The translations under genes were made by a program, and so were the position numbers. Of a stretch of 64,000 nucleotides of DNA, positions 29,525 to 38,125 are shown piece by piece. Positions within the stretch are counted from its first letter, which is position 1. The number at the start of each line of letters is the position of its first letter. This DNA is from Streptomyces sp. R28 (lineage in GTDB: Bacteria > Actinomycetota > Actinomycetes > Streptomycetales > Streptomycetaceae): NCBI RefSeq assembly GCF_041052385.1, contig NZ_CP163439.1, positions 6,995,001-7,059,000 on the forward strand, read 5' to 3'. The notes below the pieces were generated by a model. The model saw nothing but the letters and a program-made list of their open reading frames with translations. It made no database searches and had not been told where the DNA came from.

Positions 29525-30547
29525 TCAGAAGTCCTCGTCCAGGTCGACGGTGCCCTCCACCGCGACCTGGTACGCCGACGGACGCCGCTCGAAGAAGTTG
29601 GTGAGCTCCTGGACGCCCTGCAACTCCATGAAGGAGAAGGGGTTCTCGGAGCCGTACACCGGGGCGAAGCCGAGCCGCGTCAGACGCTGATCGGCCACAC
29701 ACTCCAGGTACTGCCGCATCGAGTCGGTGTTCATGCCCGGGAGGCCGTCACCGCACAGGTCGCGCGCGAACTGCAGCTCGGCCTCGACGGCCTCCTCCAG
29801 CATGTCGGTGACCTCCTGCTGGAGCTGGTCGTCGAAGAGCTCCGGCTCCTCCTTGCGGACGGTGTCGACGACCTCGAAGGCGAAGCTCATGTGCATCGTC
29901 TCGTCGCGGAACACCCAGTTGGTGCCGGTGGCCAGGCCGTGCAGCAGGCCCCGGCTGCGGAACCAGTAGACGTAGGCGAAGGCACCGTAGAAGAACAGGC
30001 CCTCGATGCACGCGGCGAAGCAGATCAGGTTGAGCAGGAAGCGACGCCGGTCGGCCTTGCTCTCCAGGCGCTCCAGCTTCTCGACCTCGTTGATCCACTT
30101 GAAGCAGAACTCGGCCTTCTCGCGGATGGACGGGATGTTCTCGACGGCGTCGAACGCCGCCGCCCTGTCCTGCGGGTCGGGCAGATAGGTGTCGAGCAGC
30201 GTCAAGTAGAACTGGACGTGCACGGCCTCCTCGAAGAGCTGCCGGCTCAGGTACAGCCGCGCCTCGGGGGAGTTGATGTGCTTGTACAGCGTCAGCACCA
30301 GGTTGTTCGCGACGATCGAGTCGCCCGTCGCGAAGAACGCGACCAGCCGGCCGATCATGTGCTGCTCACCCTCGGACAGCTTCGCGAGGTCGGCGACGTC
30401 CGAGTGGAGGTCGACCTCCTCGACGGTCCAGGTGTTCTTGATGGCGTCCCGGTAGCGCTCGTAGAAGTCCGGGTAGCGCATCGGGCGGAGAGTCAGCTCG
30501 AAGCCCGGGTCGAGGAGATTGGCGTTGCGGGGGGTCGTGGCGGTCAT
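29525..30547 (-). CDS. nrdB: Class Ia ribonucleotide reductase small subunit
   Basis: A 340-residue radical subunit. Di-iron ligands are seen in EEAVHVQFY (Glu and His, with the radical Tyr four residues after the His), CIEGLFFY and DETMHMSFAFE. With NrdA it reduces ribonucleotides to deoxyribonucleotides under oxygen. The ATG at 30547 overlaps the nrdA stop by one base (TAATG), giving tight coupling. In S. coelicolor this class Ia enzyme coexists with a cobalamin-dependent class II enzyme encoded elsewhere. Confidence 0.95.
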   Translation of the reverse strand: MTATTPRNANLLDPGFELTLRPMRYPDFYERYRDAIKNTWTVEEVDLHSDVADLAKLSEGEQHMIGRLVAFFATGDSIVANNLVLTLYKHINSPEARLYLSRQLFEEAVHVQFYLTLLDTYLPDPQDRAAAFDAVENIPSIREKAEFCFKWINEVEKLERLESKADRRRFLLNLICFAACIEGLFFYGAFAYVYWFRSRGLLHGLATGTNWVFRDETMHMSFAFEVVDTVRKEEPELFDDQLQQEVTDMLEEAVEAELQFARDLCGDGLPGMNTDSMRQYLECVADQRLTRLGFAPVYGSENPFSFMELQGVQELTNFFERRPSAYQVAVEGTVDLDEDF

Positions 30548-32934
30548 TACTGGCAGGCCTCGCAGGACTCGGGGTTTTCCAGGGAGCAGGCGACGGCGTC
30601 GGGGTCGGCCACCTGCTGGGCGGGGATGGTCTTTTCCGGCTGGGCGGACTGGGCCTGGGCGGCGCGGGCGATGCGGGTCGCCGGGCGCGAGCGCAGGTAG
30701 TACGTCGTCTTCAGGCCCTGCTTCCAGGCGTACGCGTACATCGAGGAGAGCTTGCCGATGGTCGGCGTCTCCAGGAAGAGGTTCAGGGACTGGGACTGGT
30801 CGAGGAACGGCGTCCGGTCCGCGGCCATGTCGATCAGGCCGCGCTGCGGGATCTCCCACGCCGTGCGGTACAGGGCCCGTACGTCCGCCGGGATCCAGGC
30901 GAAGTCCTGCACCGAGCCGTTCGAGTCGCGCAGGGCCTCACGGGTGCGGGCGTCCCAGACGCCGAGCTCCTTGAGCTCGTTGACCAGGTAGGAGTTGACC
31001 TGGAGGAACTCGCCGGACAGCGTCTCGCGCTTGAACAGGTTGGAGACCTGCGGCTCGATGCACTCGTAGACGCCGGCGATGGACGCGATGGTGGCGGTGG
31101 GTGCGATGGCGAGGAGGAGGGAGGTGCGCAGGCCGGTGGTGGCCATACGGTCCCGCAGGGCGGCCCAGCGCTCCGGCCAGGTCAGCTCGACGCCGTAGTG
31201 GTCGGGGTGCAGGACGCCCCTGGCCGTACGGGTCTTCTCCCAGGCCGGCAGCGGGCCGTTGCGCTCGGCGAGGTCGGCGGAGGCTTCGTACGCGGCGAGC
31301 ATGACGCGCTCGGCGATACGGGTGGAGAGGGCTCGGGCCTCCGGCGAGTCGAAGGGCAGCCGCAGCTTGAAGAAGACGTCCTGCAGGCCCATCGCACCCA
31401 GGCCGACGGGACGCCACTTGGCGTTCGACCGCCCGGCCTGCTCGGTCGGGTAGAAGTTGATGTCGACGACGCGGTCGAGGAAGGTGACGGCGGTACGGAC
31501 GGTGGCGTCCAGCCGCTCCCAGTCGATGTCGCCGCTCACCGTGTCGACGAAGGCACCGAGATTGACGGATCCCAGGTTGCAGACCGCCGTCTCCCCGTCG
31601 TTGGTGACCTCCAGGATCTCCGTGCAGAGGTTGGAGGAGTGGACGACGTGGCCCGGCAGTGCCGTCTGGTTGGCGGTGCGGTTGGCGGCGTCCTTGAAGG
31701 TCATCCAGCCGTTGCCGGTCTGCGCGAGGGTGCGCATCATGCGGCCGTACAGGTCACGGGCGGGGATGGTCTTCTTCGCGAGCCCTGCCTCCTCCGCCTT
31801 GCGGTAGGCCGCGTCGAACTCATCGCCCCACAGGTCGACCAGCTCGGGCACGTCGGCGGGGGAGAACAGGGACCACAGGCCGTCGGCGTTCACGCGGCGC
31901 ATGAACTCGTCCGGGACCCAGTGCGCGAGGTTCAGGTTGTGCGTACGCCGGGCGTCCTCACCGGTGTTGTCGCGCAGCTCCAGGAACTCCTCGATGTCGG
32001 AGTGCCAGGTCTCCAGGTAGACCGCGGCGGCACCCTTGCGCCGGCCGCCCTGGTTCACGGCGGCGACCGAGGCGTCGAGGGTCTTCAGGAACGGGACGAT
32101 GCCGTTGGAGTGACCGTTGGTGCCGCGGATCAGCGAACCCCGGGAGCGGATACGGGAGTACGAGAGGCCGATGCCGCCGGCGTGCTTCGAGAGGCGGGCG
32201 ACCTGGTGGTAGCGGTCGTAGATGGAGTCCAGCTCGTCCAGCGGGGAGTCGAGGAGGTAGCAGGACGACATCTGGGGGTGCCGGGTGCCGGAGTTGAAGA
32301 GCGTGGGGGAGGACGGGAGGTAGTCGAGGCGGCTCATGAGCCCGTAGAGCGCGGCGACTTCGTCCACCGACCTGGCGGTGTCGTCCTCCGCGAGGCCCGC
32401 GGCGACGCGCAGCATGAAGTGCTGGGGCGTCTCGATGACCTTGGGGGTGATGGGGTGGCGGAGCAGGTACCTGCTGTGCAGGGTGCGCAGGCCGAAGTAG
32501 CCGAAGCGGTCGTCGGCGCCGGTGTCGATCAGGGCGTCGAGGCGGGCGGCGTGCAGGCGCACGAACTCGGCGGTCCGGTCGGCGATGAGCCCCTCACGAT
32601 GCCCGACCGCGACCGACTCGGTGAAGGACGTGACGCCCTGTGAGGCGGCCTCGGCGGCGACGGAGACGGTCAGCAGCCGGGCGGCCAGCCTGCTGTAGGC
32701 GGGGTCCTCGGAGATGAGACCGGCCGCCGCCTCGGTGGCCAGCTCGCGCAGCTCCTGCCCGTCCGCGAAGGCGGACCGGCCGCGCAGCGCGGCGGCGGCG
32801 ACCCGGCCGGGGTCGGCGTCGGGGAGGTCGGCGGTCAGCTCGGTCAGGGTCCGCAGCAAGGCGGTTCCCGGAGCGTCCTCGTCGGTCGGGACGGTCGCAG
32901 CGGCTGAGGCCGGGTCTGCTGGCGCGATGGTCAC
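30547..32934 (-). CDS. nrdA: Class Ia ribonucleotide reductase large subunit
   Basis: A 795-residue catalytic subunit. Active-site Cys residues are in QMSSCYLL, NLCTEIL (with the catalytic Asn and Glu) and VCNLGSVNL. The C-terminal redox pair is in ESCEACQ, the last residues of the chain. The GTG at 32934 has AGGGAGAG at good spacing, and the cobalamin riboswitch ends about 135 bases upstream. The frame is open further upstream but runs into the riboswitch, so the longer reading is rejected. Confidence 0.95.
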   Translation of the reverse strand: MTIAPADPASAAATVPTDEDAPGTALLRTLTELTADLPDADPGRVAAAALRGRSAFADGQELRELATEAAAGLISEDPAYSRLAARLLTVSVAAEAASQGVTSFTESVAVGHREGLIADRTAEFVRLHAARLDALIDTGADDRFGYFGLRTLHSRYLLRHPITPKVIETPQHFMLRVAAGLAEDDTARSVDEVAALYGLMSRLDYLPSSPTLFNSGTRHPQMSSCYLLDSPLDELDSIYDRYHQVARLSKHAGGIGLSYSRIRSRGSLIRGTNGHSNGIVPFLKTLDASVAAVNQGGRRKGAAAVYLETWHSDIEEFLELRDNTGEDARRTHNLNLAHWVPDEFMRRVNADGLWSLFSPADVPELVDLWGDEFDAAYRKAEEAGLAKKTIPARDLYGRMMRTLAQTGNGWMTFKDAANRTANQTALPGHVVHSSNLCTEILEVTNDGETAVCNLGSVNLGAFVDTVSGDIDWERLDATVRTAVTFLDRVVDINFYPTEQAGRSNAKWRPVGLGAMGLQDVFFKLRLPFDSPEARALSTRIAERVMLAAYEASADLAERNGPLPAWEKTRTARGVLHPDHYGVELTWPERWAALRDRMATTGLRTSLLLAIAPTATIASIAGVYECIEPQVSNLFKRETLSGEFLQVNSYLVNELKELGVWDARTREALRDSNGSVQDFAWIPADVRALYRTAWEIPQRGLIDMAADRTPFLDQSQSLNLFLETPTIGKLSSMYAYAWKQGLKTTYYLRSRPATRIARAAQAQSAQPEKTIPAQQVADPDAVACSLENPESCEACQ

Positions 32935-33069
32935 GTGGGGGCTCTCCCTCGCTCGGCACGGGGGCCTTGCGGAGGGCAGGGGGCAGCACACGAGCGCGCA
33001 GGGCGTCGCATCCACCGACCCATTCCACGAGGCCCGGACGTCAGGGCACGCCGACCGGATGGCCGGGTG

Positions 33070-33185
33070 CGCTGTCGGCAGGTCCTCGGACTGACTCTCG
33101 TACGACGGCATGCGGGCATACGTGTACGAGTACACCGTTGCGGGACAGTTCCGGATTCGCACCGGATTCCCCTGTGGCGACAGCG
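33070..33185 (-). ncRNA. Cobalamin (B12) riboswitch upstream of nrdAB
   Basis: On the minus strand the core reads GGGAATCCGGTGCGAATCCG, then CTGTCCCGCAACGGT, and then the B12 box AGTCAGTCCGAGGACCTGCC. An 8-bp closing stem (CGCTGTCG at 33178-33185 with CGACAGCG at 33070-33077) brackets it. These are the conserved cobalamin riboswitch elements. In S. coelicolor such a riboswitch shuts off nrdABS when coenzyme B12 is available, leaving the B12-dependent class II reductase in use. A CCCTCCGC stretch before nrdA could pair with its ribosome site; that is inference. Confidence 0.95.
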
Positions 33186-33248
33186 AGCATGAGCATACAT
33201 CTTGTGCCGGGCTGTCGCGTCACCCCCAGATGTTGTGTCGCGGTGGTT

Positions 33249-33755
33249 TCAGAGCGTCAACTCGTAGGTGAGGAGAGTGATGTCGGCGAGGGCCGGGATC
33301 GGATTCCAGTCCCGCTCGGGTGTGCGGACGAAGCCCAGGCGTTCGTAGATGCGGTGGGCGCTGTGCATGGCGCGCTGGGTCGACAGGACGATGCGTACGC
33401 AGCCCGCCGTGGCCCGTGCGCGGTCGACGCAGGCGCGTACGAGGGCTTCTCCGGCGCCCCGGCCCCGGGCGCCCTGCGCGACAGCCAGCATGCGGATCTC
33501 GGCCTCGCCGGGCCCGGCTATGTCGGCCATCGGCCCGCCGCTCGGCACGAAGGTCACGCCGCCCAGCAGCCGGCCCTTCTCGACGGCCACCAGCACCTCG
33601 GCGGCGGCCGCCCGCTTGGCCACGTCCTTCAGCTCACCGAGGTATTCGTCGCTCTCCCCGAAGTCGAGGAGGCCGTCCTGGACGTAGGCCTGGGCGGTGA
33701 TCTCGGCGAGGGTGTCGTACTCGGCGGGTGTGACGGGGCGGATGAGGAGGTCCAT
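33249..33755 (-). CDS. GNAT-family N-acetyltransferase
   Basis: A 168-residue acetyltransferase. The acetyl-CoA motif is EIRMLAVAQGARGRGAGEAL (near residues 85-105) and the C-terminal YERLGFVRTPERD is typical of the fold. The start MDLLIRPVTP begins directly with the first beta strand; the longer frame adds 16 unrelated residues. Substrate unknown. It is transcribed away from the riboswitch region. Confidence 0.85.
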   Translation of the reverse strand: MDLLIRPVTPAEYDTLAEITAQAYVQDGLLDFGESDEYLGELKDVAKRAAAAEVLVAVEKGRLLGGVTFVPSGGPMADIAGPGEAEIRMLAVAQGARGRGAGEALVRACVDRARATAGCVRIVLSTQRAMHSAHRIYERLGFVRTPERDWNPIPALADITLLTYELTL

Positions 33756-33833
33756 GGGGCCGAGTGTGCCGGACGGCCGCGGTGAGGGGTCCGGATTTTC
33801 CACAGGGCCGGTATGACAAGAAGAAAAGGCCGG

Positions 33834-34235
33834 TCACACGGTGAAGACCCGCACCGCGACGTCCGCCCCGGAGGAGATGAGCGCGTACTCGCACGAGCCG
33901 GTCGGAGTCACCTGGTCGGCCTGGAGCGGGAAGTCGGTGAACTGAACCCACAACTCGCCCGTCTCGCCCTCGTCCCAGTGCAGGGTGCCCTCGCCGAAGA
34001 ACGCGTTGCTGCCCGACTGGTCGCTGACCGTGGCCGTCACGGAGTTGGCCTCACCCGAGGAGTTCTCCACCTTGATGTCCACGGTGAGCAGTTCGCCGGG
34101 ACTCGACAGGGCCGTCCCGGTCACGGACGCCAGGCTGCCCACGTTGAAGGCGCTGCCCAGCCCGCTGGAGTTGGTGCCGGACACCTGCTTGACCGTCACG
34201 TTGAAGGTGTTCGGACCGACGGAAACCGAGGCCAT
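33834..34235 (-). CDS. Unknown beta-rich protein, second gene of a two-gene unit
   Basis: A 133-residue protein I do not recognise. It is acidic, has no signal peptide, membrane helix or HTH, and is rich in Ser, Val, Thr and Gly in alternating patterns that suggest a beta sandwich (TVDIKVENSSGEANSVTATV). One Cys. AGGAGG lies ahead of the ATG. Its start is 14 bases after the stop of the gene at 34250-34549, so the two are cotranscribed. Codon use looks like its neighbours. Confidence 0.65.
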   Translation of the reverse strand: MASVSVGPNTFNVTVKQVSGTNSSGLGSAFNVGSLASVTGTALSSPGELLTVDIKVENSSGEANSVTATVSDQSGSNAFFGEGTLHWDEGETGELWVQFTDFPLQADQVTPTGSCEYALISSGADVAVRVFTV

Positions 34236-34249
34236 GGGGTCCTCCTGGG

Positions 34250-34549
34250 TCAGTCGGAAGAGGGCGGGCAGAACCCGCCTTGTGCGGTCATGAGGGGCTG
34301 ATACCCGAAGTTCGCCGCCTGCTGGTTGAATCGGTCCGCCATCTGCCGGGCGGTGAGCAGCGCGAGTTCCGGGCCGGGTGCGTTCAGCTCGATCGAGAAC
34401 GCCGGACGACCGGCGTACAGGAAGCAGACCGGCCAGGGCAGGATCTGCACGGAGGGGTCCTGGGACAGGGCCGTGAGCTGACTGCCGTCGAATGAGACGT
34501 CAGGGTCCGCGGCGACGAGGTCGTCGACGGTGGGGAGGGTGTCACCCAC
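34250..34549 (-). CDS. Unknown small protein, first gene of a two-gene unit
   Basis: A 99-residue protein I do not recognise, starting VGDTLPTVDD. GAGGAG is well spaced before the GTG. It has no signal peptide or membrane segment and contains two Cys and several aromatic residues. The middle (ILPWPVCFLYAGRPAFSIEL) looks beta-stranded and the end (LLTARQMADRFNQQAANFGY) helical. It is paired with the beta-rich protein downstream. Function unknown. Confidence 0.6.
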   Translation of the reverse strand: MGDTLPTVDDLVAADPDVSFDGSQLTALSQDPSVQILPWPVCFLYAGRPAFSIELNAPGPELALLTARQMADRFNQQAANFGYQPLMTAQGGFCPPSSD

Positions 34550-34673
34550 GGTTCCGCTCCTCAAAGCTGGGAGAACAGGTGGGCCTTCCCTATCAGCGTT
34601 TCCCATGCGGCGGCGGCCCGCAACTTGCGGACCGCCGCCGCACACCGAGGTCAGGGCGTGTGTCAGGGCGTGG

Positions 34674-36284
34674 TCAGTGGGCGGATCCGGCGGTCGCCGG
34701 CGGCAGTTCCACCTGGACGCCCGGGTCGCCCGCGTCCGCCGTGTAGTCCTCCGGCCTGGTCTCGTCGACGCCCTCGGGGGCCTTCGCCGCCTTCAGGACG
34801 AAGGTGAGGACGACGGTCACGACCACGTTCAGTACGAACGCCGTCAGGCCGATGTAGCCGATCTCCCCGATGCCGGGGATCTCCTTCGCCGAGCCGCCGA
34901 AGTGCTTCTGCGTCGGGGAGGCGACGCCGTACGCGGCGATCGTGCCGTAGAGCATGCCGACCGCCCAGCCGGCCAGCAGGGCCCAGCGGTGGAACCAGCG
35001 GGTGAACAGGCCGCCGACCAGGGCCGGGAAGGTCTGCAGGATCCAGATGCCGCCCAGGAGCTGGAAGTTGATCGCGACCGTCTTGTCCATGGTGAGGACG
35101 AAGATCAGGGCGCCCACCTTCACCAGCAGCGAGACCAGCTTGGAGACCTTTGTCTCCTGCGCGGGCGTCGCGTCCGGCTTGATGAAGTCCTTGTAGATGT
35201 TGCGGGTGAAGAGGTTCGCCGCCGCGATGGACATGATGGCCGCGGGGACGAGGGCGCCGATGCCGATCGCCGCGAAGGCGACGCCCGCGAACCAGGCCGG
35301 GAACATGTCCTCGAAGAGCTGCGGGATCGCCAACTGGGGGTTGGTGGCCTCGACTCCGGCCGCGATCGCCATGAAGCCCAGCAGGGCCAGCAGGCCCAGC
35401 ATCAGGGAGTACAGCGGCAGGATCGTGGTGTTGCGGCGGATCACCTCACGGCTGCGCGAGGACAGCGTCGCCGTGATCGAGTGCGGGTACATGAACAGCG
35501 CGAGTGCGGAGCCCAACGCCAGCGTGGCGTACGTCCACTGGCCCGCCTCCGGCGGGACCAGTCCGCCCGCACCGGCCTTCGTGTACTTATCGCCGGCCGC
35601 GGCGAAGATTTCGTCGAATCCGCCCAGCTTGATCGGTATGTAGATGATCGCCACCGCGATGACGATGTAGATCAGCGTGTCCTTGACGAACGCGATCAGC
35701 GCGGGGGCGCGCAGCCCCGAGGAGTAGGTGTACGCCGCCAGCACACCGAAGGCGATGAGAAGCGGGAGGTCCTTGACGAACCAGTTGGTGTTCTCGCCGC
35801 CGCCCACGCCCATCACGTCCAGCACCGCCTGGATGCCGACCAGTTGGAGCGCGATGTACGGCATGGTCGCCAGGAGGCCGGTGACGGCGACGGCCAGCGA
35901 CAGGCCCTTCGAGCCGAAGCGGCCGCGCACGAAGTCCGAGGTCGTCACATAGCCGTGCTTGTGCGAGACCGACCACAGGCGGGGCAGGAACGTGAAGATC
36001 AGGGGGTAGACGAGAATGGTGTAGGGCACCGCGAAGAAGCCCGCCGCGCCGGCCGCGTAGATCGCCGCCGGGACCGCCACGAAGGTGTACGCCGTGTACA
36101 GGTCGCCGCCGAGCAGGAACCAGGTCACCCAGGTGCCGAACGACCGGCCGCCCAGGCCCCATTCGTCGAGGCTGTGCTCGTTCTCGGCCTTGCGCCAGCG
36201 CGCGGCCAGGAAGCCCATGACCGTGACGGCCACGAAGAAGAAGATGAACACGGCGAGTGCCACGCCGTTCACGTCGTTCTTCAC
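34674..36284 (-). CDS. Sodium:solute symporter family permease (MctP-like)
   Basis: A 536-residue transporter with about 13 hydrophobic segments of the SSS family. SFGTWVTWFLLGGDLYTAYT near residue 50 and the SITATLSSRSREVIRRN segment are typical of the branch that includes the rhizobial monocarboxylate permease MctP. Likely substrates are lactate, pyruvate or similar acids, but this is by family only. The GTG start overlaps the stop of the DUF3311 gene, which commonly partners this transporter type. Confidence 0.85.
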   Translation of the reverse strand: MKNDVNGVALAVFIFFFVAVTVMGFLAARWRKAENEHSLDEWGLGGRSFGTWVTWFLLGGDLYTAYTFVAVPAAIYAAGAAGFFAVPYTILVYPLIFTFLPRLWSVSHKHGYVTTSDFVRGRFGSKGLSLAVAVTGLLATMPYIALQLVGIQAVLDVMGVGGGENTNWFVKDLPLLIAFGVLAAYTYSSGLRAPALIAFVKDTLIYIVIAVAIIYIPIKLGGFDEIFAAAGDKYTKAGAGGLVPPEAGQWTYATLALGSALALFMYPHSITATLSSRSREVIRRNTTILPLYSLMLGLLALLGFMAIAAGVEATNPQLAIPQLFEDMFPAWFAGVAFAAIGIGALVPAAIMSIAAANLFTRNIYKDFIKPDATPAQETKVSKLVSLLVKVGALIFVLTMDKTVAINFQLLGGIWILQTFPALVGGLFTRWFHRWALLAGWAVGMLYGTIAAYGVASPTQKHFGGSAKEIPGIGEIGYIGLTAFVLNVVVTVVLTFVLKAAKAPEGVDETRPEDYTADAGDPGVQVELPPATAGSAH

Positions 36285-36544
36285 TCCGACGCACCGCCCT
36301 TCTCGGAAGCGCGGGCGCGCTGGTCACGCTGCCACAACTGGTACGCGATCATCGTCAGCACCGTGGAGAGCAGAACCCACAGCATCTGGTACCAGTAGAA
36401 GAACGGGATGCCGGCGAACTCCGGGTCGGTCTTGGCGTACGAACCCACCCACAACATCGCCACGAAGGGCGCGACGAGGCAGAGCGCGATGACGACACGC
36501 ACTGGTGTCACCACCGGTCTGCTCACTTCTGGGGCGTCTGACAT
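36281..36544 (-). CDS. DUF3311 small membrane protein
   Basis: An 87-residue protein with two hydrophobic helices (VVIALCLVAPFVAMLWVGSY and FFYWYQMLWVLLSTVLTMIA) and a charged C-terminus. This is the DUF3311 family, usually encoded directly before an SSS symporter. The overlap of its stop with the symporter start supports an accessory subunit role. Confidence 0.82.
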   Translation of the reverse strand: MSDAPEVSRPVVTPVRVVIALCLVAPFVAMLWVGSYAKTDPEFAGIPFFYWYQMLWVLLSTVLTMIAYQLWQRDQRARASEKGGASE

Positions 36545-36670
36545 CTGCGGCTCCGTCCCTTACTGATCACCTGAGAAACGCGCAGGCAATCTAGGTCACG
36601 GTGTCGCACCAGCGGAAGACCTCGTCCGCATATCGGTATGTCGATTCGGTGAAGGCGCAGCCCCCGGCGG

Positions 36671-36985
36671 TCAGCAGCAGCGGAATCCCTGGCGCGGGTC
36701 GGCCTCCTGACGGTCGCCGCGCATCCGCTCGAAGTCGCGCCGGGACGGCACCTTCGCGTCCGGCTGCTCGTGCCGGACGCAGACGTGGGCCGCGTCGACG
36801 ATGACGACGACGATCAGCAGGGCGAGGACCGCCGAGAGGACGCCGTCCACGGTGGAGTTGGTGACCGCGGTGTGCATGTCGTCCATGGTCTTGGCGGGCG
36901 GCAGGACCTCACCGCGGTCGATGGCGTCCTGGAACACCTGACGCTGCTTGAGGAAGCCGGCCTTGGGGTCGCTGGAGAAGAGTGA
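36671..36985 (-). pseudogene. Remnant fusing the ends of cstA and ybdD
   Basis: Read on the minus strand, the frame runs LFSSDPKAGFLKQRQVF, then AIDRGEVLPPAKTMDDMHTA and a membrane helix ending DAAHVCVR. This resembles the last 80 or so residues of the carbon-starvation transporter CstA. It then passes without break into HEQPDAKVPSRRDFERMRGD and ends GFRCC, the C-terminal signature of the small YbdD/YjiX (DUF466) protein normally encoded just after cstA. The rest of both genes is missing, so an in-frame deletion is inferred. An ATG-type start at 36937 gives 88 residues, but no ribosome site is evident. Confidence 0.7.
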
Positions 36986-37020
36986 CGATGGATCGGACGT
37001 TCGCGGTACGCACCGGGGAG

Positions 37021-37050
37021 TTCCTCCCGTCCATGCGGCGACGGGAGGAA
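37021..37050 (-). terminator. Hairpin downstream of dasR
   Basis: An 11-bp perfect stem (37021-37031 with 37040-37050) lies about 60 bases past the dasR stop on the minus strand. Confidence 0.65.
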
Positions 37051-37108
37051 CGTAGAACAGCGGCGGCAGTTGCGCTACACCGCGTGCCGACCTGCTGGGC
37101 CCGGCGGC

Positions 37109-37873
37109 CTACTCGGCGGGTCGCTTCAGCCGCGCAACGAACTTGTACCTGTCGCCCCGGTAGACCGACCGCACCCACTCCACCGGCTGCCCCTCCCGGT
37201 CCAGCGAGTGCCGGGACAGCATCAGCATCGGCAGGCCCACGTCGGTGCCGAGCAGGCCGGCCTCGCGCGGGGTGGCCAGGGAGGTCTCGATGGTCTCCTC
37301 GGCCTCGGCGAGATGGACGTCGTAGACCTCGGCGAGGGCCGTGTAGAGGGACGTGTACTTGGCCAGGGACCTGCGCAGGGCCGGGAAGCGCTTCGCGGAG
37401 AGGTGGGTCGTCTCGATGGCCATCGGCTCGCCGTTCGCCATGCGCAGCCGCTCGATGCGCAGCACCCGGCCGCCGGCGGTGATGTCGAGCTGGTCGGCGA
37501 GGCGGTCGTCGGCGGTGATGTAGCCGATGTCCAGCAGCTGCGAGGTCGGTTCCAGGCCCTGGGCGCGCATGTCCTCGGTGTACGAGGTGAGTTGGAGGGC
37601 CTGCGAGACCTTCGGCTTGGCGACGAACGTGCCCTTGCCCTGGATGCGCTCCAGGCGCCCCTCGACGACCAGCTCCTGCAGGGCCTGGCGCACGGTCGTG
37701 CGGGAGGTGTCGAACTCGGCGGCCAGCGTGCGCTCGGGCGGGACCGGGGTGCCGGGCGCCTGGGTCTCCGTCATGTCGAGGAGGTGCTTCTTCAGGCGGT
37801 AGTACTTGGGCACGCGGGCGGTACGGACCGTGGCGCCGTTCTCGTTCTCCGCACTGCTGACGTCGGTGCTCAT
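37109..37873 (-). CDS. dasR: GntR/HutC-family global regulator DasR
   Basis: A 254-residue repressor. The N-terminal GntR winged helix is visible (VPKYYRLKKHLLDM, then LAAEFDTSRTTVRQALQELV) and a HutC/UTRA effector domain fills the rest. In Streptomyces DasR controls chitin and GlcNAc use and antibiotic genes. Glucosamine-6-phosphate, consumed by NagB encoded 6 kb away, releases it from DNA. It is divergent from dasA, and DasR-like sites lie on both sides of the shared region. Confidence 0.95.
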   Translation of the reverse strand: MSTDVSSAENENGATVRTARVPKYYRLKKHLLDMTETQAPGTPVPPERTLAAEFDTSRTTVRQALQELVVEGRLERIQGKGTFVAKPKVSQALQLTSYTEDMRAQGLEPTSQLLDIGYITADDRLADQLDITAGGRVLRIERLRMANGEPMAIETTHLSAKRFPALRRSLAKYTSLYTALAEVYDVHLAEAEETIETSLATPREAGLLGTDVGLPMLMLSRHSLDREGQPVEWVRSVYRGDRYKFVARLKRPAE

Positions 37874-37939
37874 GGTCTGCCTTCCCGGCTCCGGATGCGG
37901 GTCACATCGTGATCCCTTCTGTATACCGTCGCCGCCTCT

Positions 37940-37977
37940 TTTGGTCTAGTCCACAGTGTTAAGTGGTCTAGCGGAGG
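37940..37977. promoter_or_regulatory. DasR operator-like sites near dasR (dre)
   Basis: TTTGGTCTAGTCCACA (37940-37955) and AGTGGTCTAGCGGAGG (37962-37977) resemble the dre consensus AGTGGTCTAGACCACT; the second conserves mainly the left half. They lie 70-105 bases upstream of the dasR start and suit autoregulation. Confidence 0.75.
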
Positions 37978-38085
37978 AGAGTACTCCGGCGTCGCTGTTT
38001 TCGCTGCCTTCTTACTTAAAGGTTCCTGCATATATAGGTCCCATAACAGCTGGTCAGGGGCTATTCGGCCACCCTTGACACGCTT

Positions 38086-38125
38086 CATGGTCTGGTCCAA
38101 GCTCCCCCTACTGGTCTACACCATT
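38086..38125. promoter_or_regulatory. DasR operator-like sites near dasA (dre)
   Basis: CATGGTCTGGTCCAAG (38086-38101) and ACTGGTCTACACCATT (38110-38125) match dre well, each with a TGGTC...CCA core. They lie just downstream of the TTGACA at 38075, where bound DasR would block dasA transcription. Confidence 0.85.

Noticed and set aside
32935..33162. Longer nrdA start adding 76 residues
   Set aside because: The extension would be translated from the riboswitch itself and is Cys/Pro/Arg-rich; the GTG at 32934 has a proper ribosome site.
34530..36398. 622-codon open frame on the plus strand opposite the symporter
   Set aside because: The translation is Arg/Asp/Gln/His-rich low-complexity sequence; the minus strand encodes a clear SSS transporter with its DUF3311 partner.
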